Source: Xanthocytophaga agilis (GTDB taxonomy: Bacteria; Bacteroidota; Bacteroidia; Cytophagales; 172606-1). Taken from it: a stretch of 64,000 nucleotides of DNA. The stretch lies in assembly GCF_030068605.1 (NCBI RefSeq), contig NZ_JASJOU010000005.1, positions 372,001-436,000 of the forward strand, read 5' to 3'. Under the pieces are notes generated by a model that saw only the letters and a list, made by a program, of their open reading frames with translations, did not search any database and was not told the origin of the DNA. The translations under genes were made by a program, and so were the position numbers. Below are positions 29,862 to 38,682 of this stretch, in pieces (the first letter of the stretch is position 1; every line of letters starts with the position of its first letter).

Positions 29862-29967
29862 AGTTTATAGTATAAAGTATCGTATATCTGGTCAAAGATA
29901 TAGAGGTATTTCCTGTAAAATCAGAATTGTTTTTAGTTTATTGGTTTAGTAATGTCTATCAAAATAA

Positions 29968-29995
29968 AAAGCCTCGCTTTGTCAGGCGAGGCTTT
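29968..29995 (-). terminator. Terminator after SPOR-like gene
   Basis: AAAGCCTCGC (29968-29977) and its complement (29986-29995); on the minus strand the T-run follows. Confidence 0.82.
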
Positions 29996-30016
29996 GATAT
30001 GAAAAGAAGACTTATA

Positions 30017-30649
30017 CTATTTCGATAGATTACTTGTTGTAGCGCCTTCAAGCACTTCTTTTAATTCAACGCGGCTTCCGTCTTTATAAGCTACGATCCA
30101 TGCATCTTTTACACCCATTTCCCGCAGATATTTCTTGAAGTTTTCAGCCTCCCAATAATCTCCAAAGAATCCAAGTGTATATTTTTTGGTTCCGTCAGAG
30201 TCAACATCTCCACTGAAGTTCTTATTATTTTTAAAGTATTTCGTCAGATCTTTGTTTTTAAAAGCTCCTACCTGTACCTTAAAAACTACTCCATTGGATG
30301 ACATTGGTCCGCCGAAACTATTTTTAGACGCTTTGTCAGCAGCAGCTTTGGCATCTGTAAGCTGTTTTTCGTTTTCCTGTAACTGAGCTTTTACTTTACT
30401 TATCTCTGCATCCTTGTCACTCAACTGAGTTTCAAGATCAACTACCCGGCTATTTAAATCTGTTTTATCTTGTATCAAAGCATTTTTCTCATCATACAAT
30501 GCTTTCAATTTCAGAGGATCCATATCCTTTAATTTCTTCTTCCATTCTTTTTCCAACTCTTTATCCTCTTTCGATTTTTTTTGGGCATATACCCCAGTAG
30601 TAACGCTTAAGGAAAACAAGATAATAAGTAAAAGCCAGTTCTTTTTCAT
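30017..30649 (-). CDS. Secreted coiled-coil protein with C-terminal SPOR-like domain
   Basis: 210 residues. Signal peptide WLLLIILFSLSVTTGVYAQ, then a highly charged coiled coil at about 25-110 (KKLKDMDPLKLKALYDEKN, DLNSRVVDLETQLSDKDAE). The C-terminal 80 residues resemble SPOR (VVFKVQVGAFKNKDLTKYF, YTLGFFGDYWEAENFKKYL, KDAWIVAYKDG), a fold that binds denuded peptidoglycan. ATG at 30649 is chosen because it starts the signal peptide (MKKNWLLL); 20 further codons upstream are open but not signal-like. Confidence 0.78.
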   Translation of the reverse strand: MKKNWLLLIILFSLSVTTGVYAQKKSKEDKELEKEWKKKLKDMDPLKLKALYDEKNALIQDKTDLNSRVVDLETQLSDKDAEISKVKAQLQENEKQLTDAKAAADKASKNSFGGPMSSNGVVFKVQVGAFKNKDLTKYFKNNKNFSGDVDSDGTKKYTLGFFGDYWEAENFKKYLREMGVKDAWIVAYKDGSRVELKEVLEGATTSNLSK

Positions 30650-30729
30650 GAGTATCATATAATTGATGAAATATAAACAGTTTACGTAATGTTTGGAAAA
30701 AAGATACACTTTGTGTATCAGAGAGTTAC

Positions 30730-31150
30730 CTTATCTATGGCAAGGTATATCTTTTTTTATAAAAAAACCAGGTAACACCTTTTAATCACTTTCCATTTGG
30801 CAAAAATATTTCTATTTTCCTGATGACTTATGCCGTTTTTATACAAAAAACATACGGCCTTAGAAAAACACAAAACATAATTTATTTGGAAACGACTGGA
30901 AATCAATACAGTGAATATACCAGTAGCAAGAATAGGGCTCTTTTATCCACACAATGAAAATACTTATCCACAGCCCTCAAAATCATCCCTATAATTGGCT
31001 GAGTAGTAATTTATTAACTACCCCTTAAAAAACACCAATTTTGTGGATAACTTTGCAGGGCTAAAAATGAGGACTGAATACATTTTAGCGACTTGTTATG
31101 AAAAATCAGTAAGAAGGCCTTACATATGTTAACATTTTTTTGAAGAAAAA
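30730..31150. other. Candidate replication origin: three perfect DnaA boxes in an AT-rich intergenic region
   Basis: The 561-base gap between the SPOR-like gene and the nucleotidyltransferase gene contains three exact TTATCCACA DnaA boxes: 30943-30951 (+), 30964-30972 (+) and 31042-31050 (-). I found no other exact copy in the window. Flanks are AT-rich (for example 30750-30768), and TAGTAATTTATTAA at 31004-31017 could be a DnaA-trio-like or unwinding stretch. oriC in Bacteroidota is often not beside dnaA, so lack of dnaA is no objection. No coding potential seen. Confidence 0.5.
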
Positions 31151-31210
31151 AAGCAGAAAATATGCAGAATGATTGCAATATTACATCCTTAAATCAGTAT
31201 GATTTTTTTC

Positions 31211-32218
31211 ATGAAAGCAATTATTCCGGTAGCTGGGGTAGGATCAACTTTACGCCCCCATACACATACACAACCCAAAGCACTGGTTCCGGTAGCGGGA
31301 AAAGCTATATTATCATATATCATGGATGACCTAATTGCTGCAGGGATCCGTGATTTTATATTAGTCATAGGTTATCTGGGTGACAAAATAGAAACATACA
31401 TATCTGAAACGTATCCTGATATTCACGTCACCTATGTAATTCAAGAACCACGTGAAGGTCTTGGTCAGGCAATCTGGCTTACTAGGGAACATATACAGAA
31501 TGATTCCGAGGTATTAATAGTGTTAGGAGATACAATTGTAACCCTGGATTTACAAACTTTATTAGCTTCTCCTATTTCTATGCTGGGAGTCAAGAAGGTA
31601 GATACTCCCTGGTCATTTGGCATTACAGAACTTGATAATCAGGGAACGATCAAAAAGCTTGTAGAGAAACCAAAGATCCCCAAATCAAACTTTGCTCTTG
31701 TCGGTATTTATAAGATTACGGATATTCCTGCATTGCTTGCTGCATTACAATACATTATTGATAATCAGTTAAAGACGCAGAATGAATATCATCTGACAGA
31801 TGCACTTATGAAGATGGTTGAGGATGGAGTAAAGATTACAACTATTCAGGTTAATAACTGGTATGACTGTGGTCGAAAAGAGACGTTGTTGGAAGCAAAC
31901 TCTATACTAATGAATCGTGCAGAATTTAAGCGTAAAGACTATCCGGAATTTACAGAGAGTATTATTATTCAACCTGTCAGTATTGGTAAAAACTGCAATA
32001 TTGTATCGTCTATCATTGGTCCTAATGTAGCAATTGGTGAAAATACTGTGATACGTTCTTCTGTAATTCAAAATAGTATTATTGGTTCTTTTAGTGCTCT
32101 TGAAAATACGTTGTTGCATCATTCCATAATAGGTAATGATAGTTCCTTAAAAGGACTTACACAAAGCCTGAATATTGGTGATAATACAGAAATTAATTTC
32201 AGTGATACCAGTAAATAA
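31211..32218 (+). CDS. Sugar-phosphate nucleotidyltransferase with C-terminal left-handed beta-helix
   Basis: 335 residues. The NTP-transferase domain starts MKAIIPVAGVGSTLRPHTHTQPKALVPVAGK (nucleotide-binding loop plus catalytic Lys region), with VLGDT for metal binding, and VEKPKIPKSNFALVGIY. The C-terminal repeats with isoleucine/valine steps (IIQPVSIGKNCNI, IIGPNVAIGENTVIRSSVI) form a left-handed beta-helix. This plan fits glucose-1-phosphate thymidylyl- or mannose-1-phosphate guanylyltransferases; the sugar cannot be told. ATG at 31211 is preferred over 31199 because homologues start MKAIIPVAG. Ends in a 19-bp-stem terminator. Confidence 0.88.
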   Translation: MKAIIPVAGVGSTLRPHTHTQPKALVPVAGKAILSYIMDDLIAAGIRDFILVIGYLGDKIETYISETYPDIHVTYVIQEPREGLGQAIWLTREHIQNDSEVLIVLGDTIVTLDLQTLLASPISMLGVKKVDTPWSFGITELDNQGTIKKLVEKPKIPKSNFALVGIYKITDIPALLAALQYIIDNQLKTQNEYHLTDALMKMVEDGVKITTIQVNNWYDCGRKETLLEANSILMNRAEFKRKDYPEFTESIIIQPVSIGKNCNIVSSIIGPNVAIGENTVIRSSVIQNSIIGSFSALENTLLHHSIIGNDSSLKGLTQSLNIGDNTEINFSDTSK

Positions 32219-32237
32219 CTGAGTAAGGGTTATCTAG

Positions 32238-32280
32238 AAACAAAAGCAGGTAAATCTATTGGATTTACCTGCTTTTGTTT
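32238..32280. terminator. Bidirectional terminator with perfect 19-bp stem
   Basis: Arms 32238-32256 (AAACAAAAGCAGGTAAATC) and 32262-32280 with a 5-base loop, between the nucleotidyltransferase and the convergent TPM gene. Confidence 0.9.
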
Positions 32281-32294
32281 TATAAATGTATAAA

Positions 32295-33083
32295 CTACCA
32301 GTCTCCACCTGCTCCACCCCCACCAAAAGATCCCCCTCCAAACCCGCCGAATCCTCCACCACTACTTCCACCACCGCCTCCACCCCAGCTACTGGAACTA
32401 CCGCCACTGCCAAAAATGATAAAGGGAGGTACTGTGCTACCAAAGCCTCCGCCTCTGCCACCTCGACCTCTCCCACCGCCTCCGCCCATCTGCCGGATAA
32501 TCGGAATGATGACAAAAAAGAGTATAAACAAAAAGACAATGATGCCAATACCGCTTCCTCCTTTTCCAGATTTAGACCTGGCCTTTGGATCCCCTTTAAA
32601 CTCTCCCGCAGGTAGTTTGGATAGATAACTGGTTGCTTCATCCAACCCTTTGTAATAATCCTGTTTTCGAAAGTTAGGCTTCAGGTATTGTTCTGCTACA
32701 CGTTTCGCAATAGCATCAGGAATAGATCCTTCCAGACCATAACCAGTAGCAATAAAATATTTTCGGTCTTCAATGGCAACAGTGATAAGTAATCCATTGT
32801 TCTTTCCTTTCTGTCCAACAGCCCATTTATTTGCCAGCTTGAATGTGTAGTCTCCAGCGTCATAGTTTCCATACGAACGAACAATTACAATGGCAAACTG
32901 AGTAGACGTTGAATCATTGTAAGCACGCAGTTTCTGTTCTAGAGCTTCTCTATCACTTACACTTAATACTCCCGCAAAATCATTGACAAGGCGAGGAGGA
33001 TTAGGAAGTTCAGGAATCCCATCCTGAGCATAGGCAACTACAGAAAAGAGAAGAAATAAAAAAAGATATATGTAATGCTTCAC
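32295..33083 (-). CDS. TPM-domain membrane protein with glycine-rich tail (YgcG-like)
   Basis: 262 residues. Signal peptide LFLFLLFSVVAYAQ; TPM domain at about 25-160 (LVNDFAGVLSVSDREALEQ, TQFAIVIVRSYG, YFIATGYGLEGSIPD); one TM helix (IGIIVFLFILFFVIIPII); then a tail of almost pure Gly/Ser/Phe ending GGGGAGGDW. The TPM domain is periplasmic or extracytoplasmic and has been linked to photosystem II repair in plants; the bacterial role is unclear. It is the last gene of a lemA-TPM-TPM row. Confidence 0.87.
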   Translation of the reverse strand: MKHYIYLFLFLLFSVVAYAQDGIPELPNPPRLVNDFAGVLSVSDREALEQKLRAYNDSTSTQFAIVIVRSYGNYDAGDYTFKLANKWAVGQKGKNNGLLITVAIEDRKYFIATGYGLEGSIPDAIAKRVAEQYLKPNFRKQDYYKGLDEATSYLSKLPAGEFKGDPKARSKSGKGGSGIGIIVFLFILFFVIIPIIRQMGGGGGRGRGGRGGGFGSTVPPFIIFGSGGSSSSWGGGGGGSSGGGFGGFGGGSFGGGGAGGDW

Positions 33084-33174
33084 TAGTAAAGGATGTTAGA
33101 ACACGTAACGTATACAAAATGTAGGGAAGTATAAGAGAGACTCAGGTAGGTCAGCGGTTAGCAATTACAAGTAC

Positions 33175-33597
33175 TTATTCACCAAATGAAATATCATCAG
33201 AAAGTTCGTTTACGTCATTTGACTGATACGGGAAATGCGATTTTAATTGTTGTCCAGCCTGTTCAATTCCAGCAACTAATCCATCTGCAATCTTGCCCTG
33301 ACGGAAAAATCCACGCATGATTTCTTTTATATTTTCCCAGAAGTTAGCAGGAACAACTGCATCGATACCTGAATCTCCCAGAATCGCAAACTTATGATCC
33401 TCCAGAGCGATATAGAATAATACTCCATTCTGCAACTTGGTACGGTTCATCTCCAACTGAACAAAGACTTCTGCAGCACGTTGTATAGGCTCTGAAGTAC
33501 AATGACGTTCCACATGCACTTTTACCTCGCCTGAAGTATTTCGTTCAGCATCCTGAATAGAGGCAACAATGCGTTGTTTTTCTTCTTCTGTAAACAT
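33175..33597 (-). CDS. Soluble TPM-domain protein
   Basis: 140 residues without signal peptide. It begins MFTEEEKQRIVASIQDAERNTSGEVKVHVERHC, a TPM-domain start, with VQLEMNRTKLQNGVLFYIALEDHKFAILGDSGID in the middle. It lies between lemA and the membrane TPM gene, all on the minus strand, an arrangement common in Bacteroidota and suggesting the three proteins work together. Function unknown. Confidence 0.85.
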   Translation of the reverse strand: MFTEEEKQRIVASIQDAERNTSGEVKVHVERHCTSEPIQRAAEVFVQLEMNRTKLQNGVLFYIALEDHKFAILGDSGIDAVVPANFWENIKEIMRGFFRQGKIADGLVAGIEQAGQQLKSHFPYQSNDVNELSDDISFGE

Positions 33598-33609
33598 ACT
33601 CTAGGAAGC

Positions 33610-33641
33610 AAACGGGTTGTGATGAATTTCACAACCCGTTT
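33610..33641 (-). terminator. Hairpin between lemA and the soluble TPM gene
   Basis: Perfect 13-bp arms AAACGGGTTGTGA (33610-33622) and 33629-33641. Only three Ts follow on the minus strand, so it is probably a partial terminator or an mRNA-processing or stability hairpin within the operon. Confidence 0.55.
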
Positions 33642-33687
33642 ATAGTTAGATAAAAGAGTTCAGAATTGTATTTACTATTCGTACCTA

Positions 33688-34278
33688 TCAGAATTGGACA
33701 GTTGGTGCTTTATCTGCACCAGTTTGTGCCTGAAAATATCCCTTCTCACCAAATCCAAATAATCCAGCAAATATATTATTTGGAAATTTACGTCGTGAGA
33801 TAGAATAGTCCTGTACAGCATTATTAAAGTTTTGCCGTTCTACGGTAATCCTATTTTCTGTACCTTCCAATTGAGCCTGTAACTCTTTAAAATTCTCGTT
33901 TGCCTTCAACTCAGGATATTGCTCTGATACCACTAACAATCGGCTTAACGACGAACTCAATGCATCCTGTGCTTGCTGAAAACGTTGAACATTTTCAGGT
34001 GTAAGCTGGTCTGAGTTCAGATTTATTTCAGGACGGGTTGCATTGGCACGTGCCTGAATTACTGATTCAAGGGTAGTCTTTTCAAAATTCGCAGCCCCTT
34101 TTACTGTATTCACCAGATTTGGAATCAAATCGGCACGACGCTGATATACGTTTTGCACCTGCGCCCATTTACTATTAACATTTTCCTGTTTTTCTACCAG
34201 ACCATTATAGGTACTACATCCGCCCATGAGGGCAATTAAAACAATAGCAATTACGGCAATAAGGCCAATATTTTTCAT
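33688..34278 (-). CDS. lemA: LemA family protein
   Basis: 196 residues. The N-terminal hydrophobic helix runs into LIALMGGCSTYNGLV, a lipobox-like end (Cys 21), then the LemA helical bundle NVNSKWAQVQNVYQRRADLIPNLVNTVKG, the conserved family core, and ENRITVERQNFNNAVQDYSISRRKFP near the C-terminus. LemA proteins are envelope-associated and of unclear function. First gene of the lemA-TPM-TPM operon. Confidence 0.92.
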   Translation of the reverse strand: MKNIGLIAVIAIVLIALMGGCSTYNGLVEKQENVNSKWAQVQNVYQRRADLIPNLVNTVKGAANFEKTTLESVIQARANATRPEINLNSDQLTPENVQRFQQAQDALSSSLSRLLVVSEQYPELKANENFKELQAQLEGTENRITVERQNFNNAVQDYSISRRKFPNNIFAGLFGFGEKGYFQAQTGADKAPTVQF

Positions 34279-34405
34279 GGATTATAAGAGTTAAAAAAGA
34301 ATATACCTGTTAATGATAAAAGATTGGATTGGTAACCTGGTTTACATCAAAAAACCCAGGCGCAGAATAAAGAAAAATTATTTTTCTACAAATAGTACCT
34401 TATAG

Positions 34406-34436
34406 ATGTAAGGAATAAAGAAACTATTCCTTACAT
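34406..34436. terminator. Hairpin downstream of the 83-residue acidic protein gene
   Basis: ATGTAAGGAATA (34406-34417) and its perfect complement (34425-34436). The T-run lies on the plus side; on the minus strand, where the gene is, no T-run follows, so termination there is uncertain. Confidence 0.5.
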
Positions 34437-34441
34437 TTTTG

Positions 34442-34693
34442 TCAGATGTCTAAACTACGGTGTTCCTTCTCTATCTTTTCAAATTCATCTTTTGAAATAG
34501 GCTTAAATCCATCCGCATACATCTCGTCGAGGTCTTCCTGAGTCAGTTCAAATTCATCTCTTCCCAAAGTTTCTTCTTCAACCGCTATCTCAATAGCTTC
34601 ATAAATGTACTCATCCTCTGGGTCTGAGATAGTGTCGATCTTATAATACACAGCCCCATCCGAGAAAGGCTTTTTCAAATAAATAGTAGGCAT
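34442..34693 (-). CDS. Small acidic hypothetical protein
   Basis: Not recognised. 83 residues, strongly acidic (runs such as EAIEIAVEEETLGRDEFE), no signal peptide or TM, beginning MPTIYLKKPFSDGAVYYKID. The codon pattern and its isolated position with a hairpin after it suggest a real gene. Probably cytoplasmic. Confidence 0.6.
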   Translation of the reverse strand: MPTIYLKKPFSDGAVYYKIDTISDPEDEYIYEAIEIAVEEETLGRDEFELTQEDLDEMYADGFKPISKDEFEKIEKEHRSLDI

Positions 34694-34963
34694 ATCATTA
34701 ATAAATGTTCTGCACGAAAGGTCAAAAATTAAATCGATTTATACAAATATTATTCCTGATGGCAGGCACGATTATGGGCGCAAAAACAAGCATATAATCG
34801 AATCTTTCTACCTGAATATCTCTCATATGATATGTAAGTTTTTTTGTGTAATAGTTCTAGCCTATTTGGTCACTTTACTTCCTTCTCCCGAATATAACCA
34901 CAAATAACATGCTATAGGAACTCCCGGCATTTGTCTGGAGACACGATAAAATTAATTTCTGCT

Positions 34964-35797
34964 ATGAAATACATTTCTCTTTTTACTCTTGCAGCCAGCT
35001 TGTTTGTCATGACAGCTGCTACTACGCCAACTGCCAAAGAATATTATCAGGCAGGTATGGAAAATCTGAAGAAACAGAATTTTGTGGAAGCCATTGGCAG
35101 ATTCACAGAGGCTGTCAGCGAAGATCCATCGTATGCTGACGCTTTTTATCAACGTGCAAGAGCCAAAGAAATGTTGGCCAAACAAAAAGGGTATACCGAC
35201 AGTCAGCATTATGGCGATTTATTACAGGCAATGCGTCTGGGAAATAAAGAGGCTGCGAAAGATATACAGGAAGGTTATGCTGGAGAATGTGTATCAGGCC
35301 TGGCTCATGATCTTCGTCCTGAAGAGGTATTTTGTCTGGATGCAAGTAGTGCTAACCTGAAAAGTACACCTGAAAAACTAACTCAGATGAAAAATCTGAT
35401 TCAACTTAGTGTAGGTGACAACGAATTAAAAGATATCAATGGTATTCTGGCAAATAACCAAACACTTTTGTTTCTGGATGCTCGCCAAAACCAAATTGAA
35501 ACCCTATCTGCAGATATCAAAAAATTGACTTATTTACAGGAGTTAAATCTACGTGATAATCAGCTTACTCAATTGCCTGCAGAAATAAAAGAATTGAAAA
35601 ATCTACGTACATTAACTCTTACTGGCAACCCTATTGAAGATAGTGAGAAAGATAAAATCAGAGAGATGCTGCCAAAATGCAATGTATACTTTGGTGAAAA
35701 CGAAGCAATTGCCAAAACAAAATCAAATGCCAAGTTTCGTCCGGCTCGTAAAGCCACTGAAATGCAAGCAACTAAAAAAGCACCTAAAAGATTGTAA
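34964..35797 (+). CDS. Secreted TPR plus leucine-rich-repeat protein
   Basis: 277 residues. Signal peptide MKYISLFTLAASLFVMTAA (ATG at 34964; an in-frame TTG 11 codons upstream is rejected). A TPR pair at about 25-75 (AKEYYQAGMENLKKQNFVEAIGRF, EDPSYADAFYQRARAKEML) is followed by four or five LRRs of bacterial type at about 120-235 (NLIQLSVGDNELKDI, TLLFLDARQNQIETL, LQELNLRDNQLTQLP, LRTLTLTGNPIED). A basic tail follows. It is likely a protein-protein interaction scaffold in the periplasm; partners unknown. Confidence 0.8.
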   Translation: MKYISLFTLAASLFVMTAATTPTAKEYYQAGMENLKKQNFVEAIGRFTEAVSEDPSYADAFYQRARAKEMLAKQKGYTDSQHYGDLLQAMRLGNKEAAKDIQEGYAGECVSGLAHDLRPEEVFCLDASSANLKSTPEKLTQMKNLIQLSVGDNELKDINGILANNQTLLFLDARQNQIETLSADIKKLTYLQELNLRDNQLTQLPAEIKELKNLRTLTLTGNPIEDSEKDKIREMLPKCNVYFGENEAIAKTKSNAKFRPARKATEMQATKKAPKRL

Positions 35798-35827
35798 TCA
35801 ATAGGTAGAGGTAGAGATATAGAATCT

Positions 35828-35852
35828 AGTCCCAAAGCCAAGCTTTGGGACT
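35828..35852 (+). terminator. Terminator after TPR-LRR gene
   Basis: AGTCCCAAAGC (35828-35838) and its complement (35842-35852), CAA loop, followed by TTTCTGTTTTT. Confidence 0.85.
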
Positions 35853-36099
35853 TTTCTGTTTTTAACCAGGTTGTATAACAGCTTTGTGAAAAAAAGTAAA
35901 TCCCATCAAACTACTTTTATACAAATTTATAAATCAGAAATATAAATCCTAAGTCACAGGCTTTCAGCAATACGTCCAGTGGCATACATATTGTTTACAT
36001 ATACAAGTCTACAAGCATCTGATTATCAATATGATGTTTTGAAACAATTGTAAGCCTATTGTCGTATAAAAGAAAATCTATGTATAACCTTTTAAAGCT

Positions 36100-36636
36100 A
36101 TGAGAAAACTATTTCTACCAGTAATAGCGCTTCTGGTTTGTATATCCGTAATGCAGGTATGGGGACAAAATCTGGCAACTGTTAAAAAGAAGCCAGTCAT
36201 GAGGGTTCAGGCACCTGAAGATATAGTAAAGACACTGACAAATAATGCAGGGTTTGTATCATTAACTAAAGCAATTAAAGCTGCAGACTTCACAGGTGCA
36301 CTTAGTCAGGCAGGTCCTTTTACCATATTTGCACCAACAGATGAGGCATTTAGTCAGATTACAGCTTTTCCAGAATGGCTACAACCAGATAACAAAGAAA
36401 AGCTGGCATCAATTTTAAAATATCATGTTGTTCAGGGAAAATTGATGGCCAGTGAGCTCCGTGACGGTCAGACTATTCCTACATTAAATGGTGAAGAACT
36501 CACTGTTTCAGTACTGAATGGTAAAGTTTTGATTAATGGCGCGGAGATAACTCAACCCAATATGATGGCAGCTAATGGGGTAATTCATGTCGTAAACCGA
36601 GTAGTATTACCGGGAGCCAATCTGGGTAACAAGTAG
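36100..36636 (+). CDS. Fasciclin-domain secreted protein
   Basis: 178 residues with signal peptide (LFLPVIALLVCISVMQVWG) and one FAS1 domain: IVKTLTNNAGFVSLTKAIKAADF, GPFTIFAPTDEAFSQI (H1-type motif), LASILKYHVVQGKLMASEL and a final GVIHVVNRVVLP (H2-type). FAS1 proteins mediate adhesion; Bacteroidota have many of unknown role. Convergent with argE. Confidence 0.9.
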   Translation: MRKLFLPVIALLVCISVMQVWGQNLATVKKKPVMRVQAPEDIVKTLTNNAGFVSLTKAIKAADFTGALSQAGPFTIFAPTDEAFSQITAFPEWLQPDNKEKLASILKYHVVQGKLMASELRDGQTIPTLNGEELTVSVLNGKVLINGAEITQPNMMAANGVIHVVNRVVLPGANLGNK

Positions 36637-36671
36637 GCCTGAACTTCATTCATACACCTGTTTTTAATAGC

Positions 36672-36704
36672 ACAAAAGGCTCGCTACCTAAGCGGGCCTT
36701 TTGT
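36672..36704. terminator. Bidirectional terminator between fasciclin gene and argE
   Basis: ACAAAAGGC and CGCT pair with AGCG and GCCTTTTGT, with one mismatch. Confidence 0.8.
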
Positions 36705-36724
36705 TTATAGGAGCCGAAAGGATG

Positions 36725-37789
36725 CTAAACAATCTTTTCCAAAATTTCAATATATCTTTCAATTCCTTTTTCGATCTCTTCCAGGTAAATAAATTCATCA
36801 GCTGAATGAGACCGAGCTGAATCTCCCGGGCCCATTTTAAGACTAGGAACATCCAGTAATGCCTGATCTGAAGTAGTTGGTGACCCATAGGTGGTAAGTC
36901 CTAAACTTTTCCCAGCTTCTACAATAGGATGGTCCAAAGGGATACTAGATGGCTTTAATCGTACAGAACGGGCATTTACTTCGGACAAAAGTCCATTTTT
37001 CAATACCAGCAACACATCTTCATTACTATACTTATCTGTAGTTCGTACATCGACAGTAAAAGTACAAGTATCTGGCACCACATTGTGTTGTGAACCAGCT
37101 TGTATAATTGTGACAGTCATTTTAATTGGCCCCAGCATCTCGGACACTTCAGGAAACTCGTAGTTACGTATCCATTCAATATCCCTCATGGCTTTATAAA
37201 TGGCATTTTCTCCTTCGTTTCGGGCTGCATGCCCTGCCTTACCTCGTGTAACACAATCTACTACCAAAAGACCTTTTTCAGCAACTGCCATCTGCATTTG
37301 AGTAGGCTCACCCACAATAGCAAAATCAATAGGAGGTAGATGAGGAATAATCATCTCTAACCCTTCTCTCCCTGAAATTTCTTCCTCAGCAGTCGTAGCT
37401 AATACAAAGTTGTATTTGAGATCTGATTTTTCATAAAAATAAAGGAAAGTAGATATCAGAGAAACCAAACATCCACCTGCATCATTGCTTCCTAAACCAT
37501 ATAACCTACCATCTTTCTCAACTGGATCAAACGGGTCTAATGTATAGGAAGCATTAGGTTTAACAGTATCATGATGAGAGTTCAACAGAATTGTTGGCTT
37601 TTGTGAGTCAAAATATTTATTCGTTGCCCAGATATTATTCTTAACACGTTGAAAGGGAATACCTTTCTCTTCTAAAAAACTGGCTATGCAATCACCTGTC
37701 TTGTCTTCCTGCTTTGAAAATGAGGGAATTGCTATAAGCTTTTTCAGTAAAGCAATAGCTTCCTGCGCCTGCGAAAGTGTATGAATCAT
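36725..37789 (-). CDS. argE: M20-family N-acyl-amino-acid deacylase, probable ArgE
   Basis: 354 residues, cytoplasmic zinc peptidase family M20. Metal and catalytic residues appear in LLNSHHDTV, GSNDAGGCLVSL, TTAEEEISGREGLE and VGEPTQMQMA, with a C-terminal HSADEFI. In Bacteroidota that use N-acyl-ornithine carbamoyltransferase, this enzyme deacylates N-acetyl- or N-succinyl-citrulline to citrulline. Its position beside argB and the carbamoyltransferase gene supports that role. It is separated from argB by one gene on the opposite strand, so it is not strictly in the same operon. Confidence 0.88.
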   Translation of the reverse strand: MIHTLSQAQEAIALLKKLIAIPSFSKQEDKTGDCIASFLEEKGIPFQRVKNNIWATNKYFDSQKPTILLNSHHDTVKPNASYTLDPFDPVEKDGRLYGLGSNDAGGCLVSLISTFLYFYEKSDLKYNFVLATTAEEEISGREGLEMIIPHLPPIDFAIVGEPTQMQMAVAEKGLLVVDCVTRGKAGHAARNEGENAIYKAMRDIEWIRNYEFPEVSEMLGPIKMTVTIIQAGSQHNVVPDTCTFTVDVRTTDKYSNEDVLLVLKNGLLSEVNARSVRLKPSSIPLDHPIVEAGKSLGLTTYGSPTTSDQALLDVPSLKMGPGDSARSHSADEFIYLEEIEKGIERYIEILEKIV

Positions 37790-38127
37790 AGAAGCTTATT
37801 TAATGAAACATGCAACGGTTCGTTTTATGAAACCGGCTCCACAAAGTAAAGAAAGAAAATCGGAAAAATGCACAGGATTCATAATCCATATAGTACATAA
37901 GTTGTTCCCGGTATTTTATTCATATAGCAGCAAAGCAAACAATAGTTTAAATATCAAGCGCTTACACATAAAACAAGAGCCATAGGCAAAACCCTTGGTA
38001 CAAAAGCATTAAGGTATTCATCCATAGTATACCACGCTACTTATTTAAATATCCTGCTATTTTTACAATGGCTTTCAGAACAAATCTCTATTTTTAAGAC
38101 TAAGTCGAATTTTTCAGAGCCATAAGT
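37790..38127. other. Divergent intergenic region between argE and the YdeI-like gene
   Basis: 338 bases, AT-rich. A short open frame here has no homology-like features. It presumably contains the promoters for argE (minus) and the YdeI-like gene (plus); no clear motif. Confidence 0.35.
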
Positions 38128-38643
38128 ATGATTACATTTTCTGCTGTTTTACAGAAGTTTGCCAGTAAAGGTGAAAAGACCGGATGGACGTATATTGAGT
38201 TACCTGTAGAGGTTACAGAAAGTTTAAAGCCTGGCATACGACAAGCTTTTCGGGTCAAAGGAAAACTGGATAATTTTCCAATTAAGTCCGTCTCATTGAT
38301 TCCAATGGGAGAAGGTACTTTTATCATGGCAATCAATGCTAGTATGCGCAAGGGAATTCAGAAAGAAAAAGGTGCAATCGTACAGATGTCCCTTGAGGTA
38401 GATGACGACCCTTTACCTGAGTCGGCAGATTTATTGGCTTGTCTGGAAGACGAGCCCAACGCACTGGACTTTTTTAATCAGTTAACCAGAGGGCATCAAA
38501 ATTATTTCTATAATTGGATTGAAAGCGCCAAAACACCTCAGACAAAAGCAGATCGCATTGCAAAAAGTATTCGTGGCTTAGCTATGGGTATGGGTTATGG
38601 AGAGATGATACGTTATTTTAAAAACCAGAACTCTCAATCATAA
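38128..38643 (+). CDS. DUF1905/YdeI (OmdA)-like protein
   Basis: 171 residues, cytoplasmic. The N-terminal half is a DUF1905 domain (ITFSAVLQKFASKGEKTGWTYIELP, FRVKGKLDNFPIKSVSLIPMGEG, SLEVDDDPLP). The C-terminal half matches the bacteriocin-protection YdeI/OmpD-associated domain (LDFFNQLTRGHQNYFYNWIESAKTPQTKADRI). Role unknown. It is the only plus-strand gene inside the arginine cluster and splits argE from argB. Confidence 0.85.
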   Translation: MITFSAVLQKFASKGEKTGWTYIELPVEVTESLKPGIRQAFRVKGKLDNFPIKSVSLIPMGEGTFIMAINASMRKGIQKEKGAIVQMSLEVDDDPLPESADLLACLEDEPNALDFFNQLTRGHQNYFYNWIESAKTPQTKADRIAKSIRGLAMGMGYGEMIRYFKNQNSQS

Positions 38644-38682
38644 ATTAATAGCTCTGGTTTCTCAACGTTCTCTTTGAATGGT

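Noticed and set aside
30703-30719. Inverted repeat GATACAC-TTT-GTGTATC upstream of the SPOR-like gene
   Set aside because: Short and without a fitting promoter alignment; not enough to call an operator.
32275-32641. Proline-rich and alanine/valine-rich ORFs opposite the TPM gene
   Set aside because: They are the complementary or shifted reading of the glycine-rich tail of the TPM protein; composition is explained by that gene.
34931-34963. Extended start (TTG) for the TPR-LRR protein
   Set aside because: The ATG at 34964 begins a proper signal peptide; the extension would bury it.
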